Source of the DNA: Bidens hawaiensis
Lineage: Eukaryota > Streptophyta > Magnoliopsida > Asterales > Asteraceae
Length of the DNA: 64,000 nucleotides
NCBI GenBank assembly: GCA_021521415.1
Contig: JAIQDT010002819.1
Span: 248,001 to 312,000 of the forward strand
Reading direction: 5' to 3'
Positions within the stretch are counted from its first letter, which is position 1. The number at the start of each line of letters is the position of its first letter. The position numbers and the translations under genes are program-made. Shown here piece by piece: positions 38,539 through 49,755 of this stretch. A model generated the notes under the pieces. That model was not told the origin of the DNA and made no database searches. It saw only the letters and a list, made by a program, of their open reading frames with translations.

Positions 38539-39763
38539 CTATGGGATTGGGAACATCACCGTCTCATTTTGTAAAGGCATGACGCTTTCAACATAACAAC
38601 TGATTTGATGGAAGTAGGTGTCTGTTTTATACAGTAATGGATGCTCAAGAGTGAATTGTACCCATCTAAAACAACCATTTTTCAGGTTGTAAATAGGCGC
38701 ACTAATCACATACCTAGACAACCTCCTCAAGGAGAAGACAATCTCGTCCTTTTTAACGGAATCCATTGGGAGAGGGCGATCCAGATATGCATTTTGTTGG
38801 TTTCCGCCGTACCATGATGACAAACAACCCCTATAGAGCCCTTGATCTTTATGAGGTAAGGATAATTATATATGAGCTCGCATAAGGGTCACAACGATCA
38901 CGGGGATGCACCTCATCCAAAGGAAGCTTAATAATTGAAAACTCGTCGGTTTTCAAGTCAAATGCCAGAATTTCAAGCGTAGTTAGAAGTAGAAAATGTA
39001 TTACACTATTAACACAAACGCTATTTTTGATGTCGTTATTAGGACTGATGTCGAAAGTAGCATCGATCTTTCTCCACGAGTAATCAGAGAAAAAGAAAAC
39101 CATAACCTCCATTAATGTGGTAGTTGACCCAACAGCATGCATCCACAAAATCTTGTGTTCATTTCTTGATTCTAAAAAGTAGCCAAAACGTTGAATTTTA
39201 TTAGCAGCAGGGGCAGGAAGTCTAAACATCTTACGTGTACTAGGGTTAATAACAAAAGCGTCAGTGCATTCAACAAAAGCAGTCCCACGAGTGGCACATA
39301 CTAGCCCATTCAAGTGTTCGGCTTCTGTGCTAAATCCATAACGATGTGATGGCCCATATAACGGGGAATGAGTGGCCGGTCCACCGTCTTGAGAGGCAGA
39401 GAGAAAGTACCGAGCGCCACTTCTTCTATTGGCAGCCACCATGCAAAAGGCAGTGGGGTGGCTAGCGGTGGCGCGAGTGAACTGGAGTTTGGTGAATGAG
39501 GGATCAGCTATGAGCGAGAGCCATGGTTTGGACACGGATCTAAATCGGAGTATGGATTTGACGGGGAGCCTGGAGAGGATCTCGTTGATGATTTCGCTAG
39601 GGAGCGAATGTTGTTCTTCTCGGGTTTTGGGTTTTCGAAACATAAGGAATTTTGAACACCATCGTTTTAGGGATTCCATTTTTCTTGTGGGGTTCGGTAT
39701 GGAAGAAAAACTTTGTGTAGACGGACTATGATGTATACCGAATTCATTTCTTTCATATGCCAT
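38539..39763 (-). pseudogene. F-box protein with F-box-associated domain, frameshifted
   Basis: F-box proteins are the substrate-recognition subunits of SCF ubiquitin ligases. The longest frame (39763-38849) has an F-box at residues ~53-95 (SLPSEIINEILSRLPVKSI, LRFRSVSKPW) and an F-box-associated region (HLNGLVCA, NPSTRKMFRLP). It stops after 304 residues. Clear continuation is readable in other frames: an IKIKGSIGVVCHHG-type segment just past 38856, then DEIVFSLRRLSRYVISAPIYN-like sequence in the frame ending at 38539. Two frameshifts (near 38850 and 38750-38800) are thus implied, so it is a pseudogene, a truncated allele or a sequencing error. A CTATAAAAGG box (39772-39781, minus strand) lies so close to the first ATG that the Met at 39679 is the likelier start. 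Confidence 0.75.
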
Positions 39764-39771
39764 CCAATGGC

Positions 39772-39781
39772 CTTTTATAGG
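39772..39781 (-). promoter_or_regulatory. TATA box of the F-box gene
   Basis: On the minus strand the sequence reads CTATAAAAGG. A start site 25-35 bp downstream would fall near 39740-39750, inside the first ATG's frame but upstream of the Met at 39679. Confidence 0.55.
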
Positions 39782-41267
39782 CTAACGCTAACATTAATGG
39801 ACCTGGTAGAATTGGACGTTGACCCAAGTCAAGGTTAGTCGGCATGTACGTGGATTTTACAAATTACAAACAACTACGTCTATTATTATGATCTTATTGA
39901 TCTTAACCGGGTATGACTAGTATGTGGCTCAATATGACTTAGAAGTGATTATTATTTATGAATCAATGATTTCTCAAAATAAAAGTTGAACCATGAAACT
40001 TGGTTTTATTTTCTATTAACTTGGCCCACCCAAATCAAAAAACTTAATATAAAACAATAATCTTAGTGAGAGATACAATGTATGAGTCTATTCTGTTGGA
40101 TATGTTTGTTTGTTTGATATCAACACTGAGGATCCGAGAGATACAATCTATGTTATTAAGGAATTGAATGTGATTAATTGAAAGTGTTTTATAAAAACTA
40201 CCAAATATTTATTATAATACACATTTTATAAATATTTATATCAGATACCGACCCTTTACTACAACTCCATTATTTTCAAACCCATCAACTTTAAAACCGC
40301 ACAAGCAATTATTGTCCAAACTACAACACGTCAACACCAAATGAAGTTATGAAACCCCACAACTCTCAAAAGACACAAAAGACAGAAAAGTACAAAACAA
40401 TTATTGTCCAACAAGATTTGACATCATGTACGAGAACGGAATCTTTATTACGTATACGCCATGAATCCATAATTGCAAGAACTTTGAGGCTTTAAAGAAG
40501 AATAATTTTATTTCATCCCAAGTTTCATTGAAACATAAGATATATAGTTTAGCTTTATATTTTTTTTAAAATAACTAATAATATATAAATATTATACTTG
40601 TAAATATTATTCATTCGGTAAAACTTAGACGTTGGTAGCATTGTAGCGGCGAGTCAATGCGTGCTCAGTCGGTATCGGTTACGTTCGCAACGGTACCACA
40701 ATCATACCTAAAAAAATAAATTCGTCGAAAAACATATAAAAAGATTAACATATGAAAAAAATTATATTTAAAAAGGTTTATTCGATCTGTAAAACCTATG
40801 TGTTGGTATAATCCGAGCATTAGAACCCGGGCGTTGATAAAACTTTTGCAGGTAAACACCGAGCATTACGATGGAGATTCGACGCGAATTCGGTAGTAGT
40901 GATTACGTTCATTATGGTATAAACAACGTTAATAAAACCCAAACGTTCGTTAAATTAACGTATAAAAAATAAAATAATTAAAACCACGTTTAGTCGATCG
41001 GTAAAAACCTGAGCGTTGTCAGTCATAAGTGTTGGGACAGTGAGTTTGTAAAATCCGAGTGTTGTTGGTACGAGGTGTTGCGGCAGCGATCAACGCATAT
41101 ATGTTCCATTTCGTTTAAATTCGTTAGAATAAAAAAACCTAAAAAACATAAACCAATGGTGGTCTGCCACTTTGCCCATTGAGAGGCCTTGCGGCACAAA
41201 GATCGTAATTTAGTCCATATTCTATCGTAATATTTCTAATCCATAGTTCCATACCATTCTGTTATAT
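39782..41267. other. Intergenic AT-rich DNA
   Basis: Upstream region of the F-box gene followed by AT-rich sequence. From about 40610 to 41110 short motifs such as GAGCGTTG, CCGAGCATT and GGTAAAAC recur irregularly. I see no gene and no bounded element. Confidence 0.45.
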
Positions 41268-42046
41268 GAAAAAATTCCCAAAATAAGTATTTATGAAAAT
41301 AAATTTCTAGTTTTAGGTATCATTTGTAAAAAATTCCAAAAATAGGTATTATAAACTAGTCGTGACGAGTAGTTTGTGAACCAATTAAAACTTGTCGCGT
41401 GTCCTTAAACTAACCGTAACAATCACGTTCACTATAATCATTTACTCGTCACGAATAAATAAGTTTCATGCCTCGTAATCAACGCCCACGAGTAATTCAT
41501 AAGTCCTTTAGTCGCGACGACTAGTTTACCCGGTTTACATTCCCTACACGAGTAGTTTATTAGTAGTTAACTCGCCGCGACTAGTTTAACCTTATAATCT
41601 ACTCGTCGCGACTAAATGACTTACGAATTACTCGTGGGCGTTGATTACGAGGCAATGTTGTAAAACTCCCGACTAGGTGGCCAAGTACTCCCCGAATACT
41701 CCCTGCCTAGATTGAGTACTCCCAGCCTCGACCGAGTACTCCGTAGGTATTTTCTGAGTAATCCCCGACTATTCCCGAGTAGTCGCGACTCCCCATTCGA
41801 TCGCCTAGGACCGCCTAACGACTTTTACAACCTTGTTACAAGGCATGAAACTTATTAGTCGTGACGAGTAAATAATTAGTGAACGTGCTCGTTACGGTTA
41901 GTTTATTTAGTCGTGTCAAGTTCTAATTGGTTCCTACAAACTACTCGTCACGAGTAGTTTATAATACCTATTTCTGGAATTTTTTTACAAATAATATCTA
42001 AAACTAGAAATTTGTTTTCATAAATGCTTATTTTGAGAATTTTCCC
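41268..42046. mobile_element. Mutator-like palindromic (foldback) element, copy 1
   Basis: Both halves read as inverted copies: the left starts GAAAAAATTCCCAAAATAAG and the right ends with the complement of GGGAAAATTCTCAAAATAAG. Arms are about 290 bp and rich in ACTCGTCRCGACT-like motifs. A 183-bp hAT-like element (41653-41835) sits at the centre. Without it and its 8-bp duplication the palindrome is 588 bp, against 586 bp for copy 2 at 61792-63214. No TSD is evident for this copy. Confidence 0.8.
41653..41835. mobile_element. hAT-like MITE nested in palindrome copy 1
   Basis: 183 bp with ends CAATGTTGTAAAACTC and the complement of CAAGGTTGTAAAAGTC. It is flanked by 8-bp repeats TTACGAGG (41645-41652) and TTACAAGG (41836-41843), one mismatch. 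Copy 2 reads straight through the site (GATTACGAGGCATGAAAC at about 63007), providing the empty site. The interior is rich in GAGTACTCC-like motifs. Confidence 0.85.
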
Positions 42047-42300
42047 TTATGTTTAAACAAATGTATTTTTTGTCAACTATGTTTTAAAATATAGAATTTG
42101 TTTTGTTAACTATGTTTTAAAATATAGAATTTGTAGAAACCAAACTAATATTGAGATTTGTATTATAAGTATTCAAGGAAATCAAATCAAAATCTACACT
42201 TTTAAGTTTTAATAAAAAATCTAAATGTTTTGTTACTTATCAATCTCACATTAATCCTCATAGGTAAAAAAAATGTATTATTATTCATTATTCATTTGTC

Positions 42301-43163
42301 GAGCAAATAAAGTGTCATTTTCGTCCTTATGATTTAACAAATAATACGAATTTAGTACAAAAAGTTTATTTTTTGCATATGGACCATCCACGTTTTTCAA
42401 TTTTTGTCATTTACATCAAAATCACTAACCCCGTTAAATTTAATCGTCAAGTCAGGGGTAGAAATGCCTTTTCACTCTTTCTTTATTATATGAGTGAAAT
42501 GCCAAAATCTTCCCTGAGGTTTTGTCACATTTGCGAATTTCGTCGAAAATATTTTTTGTCGCAATTAAACCCTCGATTTTTCCTAACTGTTGCCAATTTC
42601 ATCCAAGTTGTTAACTCGGTCTAAATTGAACATTAACTCAAGGGTGTTACTGTCCTTTTACATATTTGTTTACATTATTATTATTATGTGTTTGTTCGAT
42701 GACATATATAACATCTCACAATTCCTATGTTGAATCCAATATAGTATCCGCTTGTTTATTCTTCTTTATTTTTAGTCAAATAAAGGTTTTAGCTTAATGT
42801 AATAATAATGTAAACAAACATGTAAAAGGACAATAGCACCCCTGAGTTAACGTTGAAAATTTGGGCGAAACTGGCTTCGGTTGGGAAATATCGAGGGTCT
42901 AATTGCGAAAAAAAATATTTTGGATGAAATTCGCAAATGCGACCAAACCTTAGGGACGATTTTGGTACTTCGCTCATATAATAAAGAAAAAGTGAAAAGA
43001 CATGTCTACCCCAGACTTAACGATTAAATTTAACAGGGTTAGTGATTTGGATGTAATTGCCAAGAATTGGGAAACGTGGATGGTCCATATGCAAAAAATT
43101 AAACTTTTTGGACTAAATTCGCATTATTTACCAAAACACAAGAACGAAAATGACACTTTACTC
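42301..43163. repeat. Long inverted repeat (about 385-bp arms, 110-bp loop)
   Basis: The left arm, from AGTGTCATTTTCGTCC near 42311, is matched by the complement of the right arm, ending GAACGAAAATGACACT near 43157. Similarity continues inward to GTTTACATTATTATTATTATG at about 42669 against its complement at about 42800. Divergence between arms is modest. No clear TSD. A transcript through it would form a long hairpin. It encodes no protein. Confidence 0.85.
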
Positions 43164-43376
43164 TAAAAAATTCAGTAACTATTAAATTGATCTACCTTTT
43201 TTTAGTTAATTTACTTGCCTAATTCCCAACTTATTAAATTAACACACTTAATTTAGGAAAAATACCCAAAATGCCCTTTTATCATCTTCAATTTCCATAT
43301 ATGTCCCATGAAAAATAAAATTCCAAAACTATCCCCATGAAACTGGTCGTCAACAACAACTTGTTTTGTGTGAACG

Positions 43377-43811
43377 ATGTGTTTTGAAACACCAGTGATA
43401 ACGCTCCACGTTGCAGGAAACTCGGCATCTCTGACCTGTTACGTTAAAGTCCCGTTGTCCATTGCCGGCTCTGGCTTTATCCTGCTTTCTTCACCACTGT
43501 CGACGCGTTTGGTGACTAACAAGAAGGGTCGTTGGGTTTGGGTTGTAGAGACTAATTCAGACGGAGGTGGCGACGGTTTCTGGTGGTGCAGGTCTTCGAT
43601 AAAACCGTCAGCCTTTACACACTCTCTGATGTTTGTGTCATTCAAACCAGGAGGCCTCACGGAGGAGTGGAGGACGATTGAATTATGCCCGGCAACAGTT
43701 ATGGCTCCGAATTGCAGAAATCCTAACCAAGGTTCTGTTCCAATTATGATATCTACGTCGTCGGAGATTATTGCAGTGACGGATTACTCCTTTGATGTTC
43801 CAATTGTGTAA
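43377..43811 (+). CDS. Hypothetical 144-aa open frame
   Basis: An ATG-to-stop frame with higher GC and richer codon use than the surrounding AT-rich DNA. The protein starts MCFETPVITLHV and contains GGGDGFWWCRSS and LTEEWRTIELCPA. I do not recognise a family. It has no obvious signal peptide or membrane segment. It may be an exon of an unrecognised gene or a gene fragment carried by a transposon. The stop falls just before AT-rich DNA with no strong polyadenylation context. Confidence 0.35.
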   Translation: MCFETPVITLHVAGNSASLTCYVKVPLSIAGSGFILLSSPLSTRLVTNKKGRWVWVVETNSDGGGDGFWWCRSSIKPSAFTHSLMFVSFKPGGLTEEWRTIELCPATVMAPNCRNPNQGSVPIMISTSSEIIAVTDYSFDVPIV

Positions 43812-44151
43812 CTATTTTTCCAGTCATATTTTGCCATTGAGGGATAGTTAGTGATGATATTTGAGAAAACAATGACGGGTGGTTCAGCTTTTTGTATAGG
43901 GCTTCAGAGTATGGGAAATGGAAGAGTAGGCCAGTGAGTCACATGGGGACAAGTAAAACATGTGGGGAAGCATTTTTTAGTTCCACCTGGCATTCTTTGA
44001 TTGAAAGATCAAACTCATCGTGGATTAACATGGGGATGTAACTAGAATTTTAAGATTTTGAGGAAATAAAAGGAATCTCTCTTTTGGGAATTATCCCCTT
44101 AATTTAACAATGTAACAAAATAAAAAATAAAGATTAAAAATTAATTACTAA

Positions 44152-44416
44152 GAGCATTCTTATCCAATCCCCCAAAATTTTATGAGTGGAGTTTGTAAAT
44201 TATAGGATGCGGTTTTGAGTGGTTGTGAGTGTAAATTATAGGGTGGAGAGAAAAAATGTAGTGATTTTTTGTAAATTTGAGAAAAGATAGTAATTTTTTG
44301 TAAATTATAGGGTGGAGAGGTACAAAAAAAATTATTATTTAATTAAAAAGGAGAGAGAAATACATTGTTTTTTAATGTAATTAAAGAGATGGGATTGGGG
44401 ATCGGTTGAGAATGCT
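44152..44416. mobile_element. MITE with GAGCATTCTYA ends
   Basis: The left end GAGCATTCTTATCCAATCCCC is mirrored by the complement of GGGGATCGGTTGAGAATGCT at the right. About 265 bp, non-coding, with repeated GGTGGAGAG and TGTAAATTATAGG blocks. Ends of this style occur in PIF/Harbinger (Tourist-like) MITEs, but the short TSD cannot be fixed here. Confidence 0.6.
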
Positions 44417-44418
44417 TT

Positions 44419-45820
44419 TGTAACATCTCAGATTTTTCGTATTTGTTTAAACCGATTAGAGAATGTAATTCGGATCATTAGAACTATTTAAAACTTGTAT
44501 TTGTTGGTATTTAACTTGGTTTAGCATTTTATATAACTCATAACTTTTAATCATGCCAAATAGTCCTTGACAACCTTTAAAATCGCTTAAAACGGCTAAA
44601 AATCGCATTTTCGAAAACTACAGGAACTAATTTTGCCAATTCTTTCCTATTTTCGATTAAATTAACGAAACTTAAACTCCAAGAAATGTTATAGAAGGTC
44701 TAATTTCTTTTTCTTGTTGTCCAAGCCAAATTTAGTTAGTTATTGTACCAGATTTTCTCATTAATAGCTTATTTCGTTTCCTAATCGAGTGGATTACTTC
44801 ATAAACAAGTTAAAATTCATTATACTTAATCAAAACACACCTCTAAACCCTAAAAACTTATGGAAACATCATCCATCATCCCCTCCCACGAAATTATCTT
44901 TCTTCTTTATCAATTTCATAAAGATTTCTCAAGTTCTTTCATCTATGGTTTGACTTTGATGTTCAAGACCATTTTGACCTCCATTATCTCTTGTTCCATT
45001 CATCGTTTGGGTAAGTTGTCTTCATGAAAAATGTTTGTTTTTATCTAACTAATAAAATCCCTCAACCAATTTTACTGATTGATGGGGTTTTTTTCGGTCA
45101 ATTGCTTTCCGACCCGTTTAAGGGCATAAAAGTCAATTTTAATGATTTTTCAATTACTATATCTTCTGATTGGAATTAGCTTTCGGTCCAGAAGACTTTT
45201 ATTTTTATCTCAAGATTTTAAGGCTATTGACCAAAACCAGACGTCTGAATCACTGATCGGATTCTGGTCAGTACCGACTCGCTTAAACGTTTAATTTAAC
45301 ATAACTGGAGTTCTAGACGTCCGTTTAGAACGACTCTAGCGGCAATGAGTTTGGTTTTTCTCATATTTATTTAAATCAAAGTTTCAGGTTCATTTGGTTT
45401 ACCTTGTTCGACGCGTTAATAGACGATCCGTTTAATTTTTAATCATTCATTCATATTTCTATTCACTCGGTTACGCATTAAGGTGAGTTTTATCATTCCC
45501 CTCTATTTTACTATTTTCATAAGTTTTGGGGACATATGCGTATTAGTACTAATATCAAATTCATATTTTCATACTACATATCTACACAAAACTAGCAAAC
45601 GAATGATTGTGTGTATTTCGATCAAATGTTATTTGTTACTTGTTTATGTGCTTATGTGTTCATATTCTATCATTGTTTGTAGAGGTCCATCAAAAGTCTA
45701 GCAAGTCAGTATAATCATACGTCGTCTTAGTAACCAAAGCCCAATTCGCATGGCGATGGTAAACCAACAATCACAGTTATATACAATCATTGTAGCCATA
45801 GCCCATGTTCGCGAGACATG
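44419..45820 (+). mobile_element. Truncated LTR of a gypsy-type element
   Basis: Starts TGTAACATCTCAG like an LTR. Its 3' part (AAGGTGAGTTTTATCATTCC near 45480, then GGGGACATATGCG) parallels a block in the solo LTR (AAGGTGAGTTTTTCACCACC near 49084, then GGGGTAGCATATG). It ends without a terminal CA where minus-strand retroelement coding sequence begins near 45822-45838, so the junction is a truncation or recombination point. Confidence 0.55.
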
Positions 45821-47338
45821 GTTATTGACGCACTAACTCTACTTCTCGTTCCAGTGGTAAACCCAGAAGGTCCTTAGGGAAAACTTCGGGATAGTCACAC
45901 ACGACCGGAATATCTTTCACTTCCTTCGTCTGGGTCGTAGCTTTGACAACATACACCAAGTAGGCACTACACCCTCGCCTTAACAAACCTTCGACTTTTA
46001 TCATTGAAATGACATTAAGCCCTGAACTTTCTTTGTCACCATAAACCGTCACCGTTTCACCATCTGGAGACTTCAGTCTTATCAACCTACTCTTACACAC
46101 TATCTGAGCCTCGAACTCGGACAACCAATCCATACCCAAAACCACATCGAACCCTCCTAAAGTCAACACATACAGGGTAGCGGGGAACTCATGTCCCTCT
46201 AACTCTATCTTACAACTCTTAACCATTCTCATAAGTCTAACTGAGGTCTCACCAGCGGTCTCTATCATAAAAGTTTCAGGCATGCGACAAAAAATAATCT
46301 TAGTTGTCTTACATAACGAGGTAGCTACAAAAATCCTATTTGAACCTGAGTCAAACAATATTGAAGCGGAAATACCGTTTACTAGGAACGTACCGGTCAC
46401 AACAATAGGGATCTGCTTGGCTTATTACTAGGTTAGCATGTAGGCTCTAGTCTTCGGCCTATTCTGGTCAGCCCCTTTCTTATTACTTCCCTCAGCTTCA
46501 TTTGCAGTGCATTCTCTTGCCATATGGCCAGTCTTTCCACATTTGTAACAAACAGGCTTACTATTACAATCACGAGAGTAGTGCCCTGTCTTCCCACACT
46601 TGTAGCACGTGTTCGCCCCTACGCCCCACTTACACTCCTCACCGTGCATCTTTCCACAAGTCTTGCAAGGCTTCTTTTCCCACACTTTCTGCTTCTTCTC
46701 CATCGAATTCCACAACTAAGTACCCGATCGCTTAGCCGGAGCAACCCACTTCTTTTCTTTCTTCTCTTCCACTACCACCTCGTCCACCTCCAGGTCATCA
46801 TAAACCATTTCCGCAATGTCAACAGCGGAGTCAAAAGTAGCAGGTCTACTAGCCCTGACCAGTGTAACACTTGATCCTCTTAGCTTCAGTGTTCACCATA
46901 TCGGCACAAGTCTTGACATACGGTTAAACTCGGTGGTGTACTTGCGGTGTGTCATCTTCCCAGCCTTTCAATTCAGAAACTTCATCTCCTCCCTCTCAAC
47001 TTCAGCATCAGCACAAAAGCTCTTCATGATCATCTCCTTCAAATCCTCCCACTTTATAGCCTTAATCTCTGCAATGATCTTTCTTTGCTCAACAGTTTCC
47101 CACCAGAACATATCTTCATCTCCAAATGACTGATTAGCGAAGCCTACGGCTTGGTCCGGAGAGCACTCGCTAATGCGGATAACCTTGTCCATTGCAGTTA
47201 TCCACTGGAGGGTAGCGATTGCGTCACATGTGGGTCAAAACCTTTAAACAATCTGTAGATGCACCCACCTCAGCCTCTTTTCCCATCATCGACTCTCACA
47301 GAACGAACTTCACTTGACATTTCCTTCTCAGTCTCATC

Positions 47339-49755
47339 TGTGACATTCGTCAATTTTCGATTCAGATTTGTATTTGTAAACCCGACCCGTTGGGTCGTTT
47401 CGATGTATTAAATATATTTTAATAAAGTGATTCCCGACATTTAATGTTCATTATTCGTTGTTCGTTGTTTATGAATTTCCGAACCTTAACGTTAATCGAG
47501 CCGCGCGAGTAAAACGCGTAAATAATCCAAAACCGAAAACTTTATAATTTAATTATAAAGTTTGGGTTAAAATGTAAACTTGAAAACTTTATTTAACTTA
47601 AAAGATATTTATATTATCATTTAAAGGTTCTTTAAACTTCAGGGATTAATAGTGTAACATTTTTAATTCAAATTATATTAAAATAATAAACCTTACCCAG
47701 CCCCTCCCGTCCCCCCCTGTCCCGATTTTCCGGCGAACCTCCGGTGGCCGGAATCCGGCACCGGAGGAAGCCGTTACACCCTTAAACGCATTTTTAACTC
47801 GAATTTGTTTTTATAAAAATGATTCTCCGTCAATATTAAGCAATAACCAACTAATTAATTGTGATTCCTTGCCGTAAAACACCCCGTAATCGTCGCCGGA
47901 AATCACGGATTCACCATTAATGCAAATATCGCGTATACGCTCCACCCCGGAGTATAAATATATGCCCAAGCTTCATTACAACTCGCTCATTCCTCTCAAT
48001 CCCCCTCTAATACACTGAGTAATCTGTAATTGAGAATTCTTATAAAATTCTTTTCCGGCAACTGGGTTTCGGCCAAATCTTAACATCTAAAGGTAATTGA
48101 TATATGCTTTTTAATGTCGTTACACCAATAAACAAAACCCCTAAACTAATTGAAACGAACATGAAACAGATTCCTCAATTGAAATATTAGGGTTCATGTT
48201 CTTATGATGAAGAAGATGAATCTGAAATACTACATATATATATATTTTCTTATACCCAAGATGAATTGATCTTGTAGTCCAACTGGTTAAACCTGTACAT
48301 CATAACCATGAGAACCCGGGTCATGCGTTTTTGTTTTGGTCCAATAAATATTATTAACATTATTATCAAAATCATTTAAACTGTTACTATATTTAAAGAA
48401 TGGAAACCATAACCTTAACGAATAGAAGACCCAGACCAGTTGGTTAACACTATAAACCCGTATCACCGAGACCCGGGTTCGAAACCCGGGTCAGACATAT
48501 GCTTTTTCTTTTTATTATTATTAATAAATTCAGTTTAATCAATTAACGATTTTAATCATTTAAAAATCATAATAAATTTATAAAAACCTTTTTAAATTAA
48601 ATAAAAATTATGTAAATTAACTATAAAATATATCTCACCATTTTACATATAAAAATCAAGTTTCTTGTTTTCATAAGTCGTTATTAAAAATCGTGTAATA
48701 ATCGCAAAGTAAACTTTAATTCTCTAAAAATCATTTTGTTAAAGCAACAATTATATTTTCGACTTGTAAACAATAGTTCAAGCTTTTCGAACATATAAAC
48801 TTTGTTTTCTCGCCATTAAAGTGCTTAAATTGTACTAATAACCAAGTCGTCGTTAAAACATAAATAATAATATAATAATGTAAGAGCCATAATATTCGTA
48901 ATAAAATTATAAAATAATAACTAAATTCTAAAAATTACTCGTGCAATTAATCAACTTTAGAATCCCGTTAGAATAGCCGTTAAAAGTCGTGTTTATTCTT
49001 ATTTATAGTTCGTACGGATTGACCGCTTCGGTTTCCTTTGACGCCTTCAAGTTATTCTTATTCCTTTTTCACCACAACTACTAAGGTGAGTTTTTCACCA
49101 CCCCTTTTTAATGTTTTAATATTTTGGGGTAGCATATGTATCCTTATAAAAATTCAAGCATTGTTTCTTCTATTACAAAACTACAATTCGTATATGGACT
49201 TGTGTGTTACTTGTATTACTTGCACGAATATTACTTGCACGATTGGGAAGCCTCATTAAGTATGATCATACGCCCCCTTTGCACTCTGGTCAGTTTGTAT
49301 CGAGTGGAAAAGGGCCTTATTATCCAAGTACGTTGGTTGTTACCAATTGGAAAGGACCTTACTTGCGCGATTATCCAAGTACGTTGGTTGTACCAACTGG
49401 AAAGGACTTACTTGCTCGTTTATCACATGTCTATGAATTGTATGGTTTTTATGTACGTATTTAAACTGTGGAAACTCACCAGCTATATTTATAGCTGACC
49501 ATATTTTATACATATGTTACAGGTACCGTGATTAGAGGTTGAAGTATTGAAGACACTTAGATTACTTAGGGTATTTCAATAAAAGAACTATTGTTATGAT
49601 TATGTTTTGGTTTGAACTTGTATTGTTACTTTCGAACTTGTGTTACTTGGCTTATTAAATGAATTAATGTTATTATGGTCACTTAATAGTGCCACGTGTG
49701 TTTGAGCAATCTGTACGTCACACTCGGGCGTTTCCGCTTAAGCCGGGGTGTTACA
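47339..49755 (+). mobile_element. Solo LTR with perfect 5-bp TSD
   Basis: 2417 bp, beginning TGTGACATTCGTC and ending GGGGTGTTACA, with TCATC on both sides (47334-47338 and 49756-49760). No internal region follows, so it is a solo LTR left by unequal LTR recombination. Its ends resemble those of the gypsy element at 23278-33848, so the families are related. The fragment at 23123-23277 is a closer relative. It sits inside the gag remnant, dating it after that element. Confidence 0.93.
48262..48500 (+). repeat. Two tRNA-like modules inside the solo LTR
   Basis: Module 1 (about 48262-48330): GTAGTCCAACTGGTTAAACC then AACCCGGGTC. Module 2 (about 48428-48497): CCAGTTGGTTAACAC (A-box like, 48441-48448) then GGTTCGAAACC (48476-48486), which fits the Pol III B-box consensus GGTTCGANNCC exactly. 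Both are followed by T-rich DNA. Neither folds into a convincing full tRNA by eye. Confidence 0.55.

Noticed and set aside
41268..42046. A 9-bp TSD for palindrome copy 1
   Set aside because: CTGTTATAT and TTATGTTTA on the two sides do not match; only copy 2 has a believable TSD.
48428..48497. A functional tRNA gene
   Set aside because: The B box is perfect, but no complete cloverleaf with acceptor stem can be drawn by eye.
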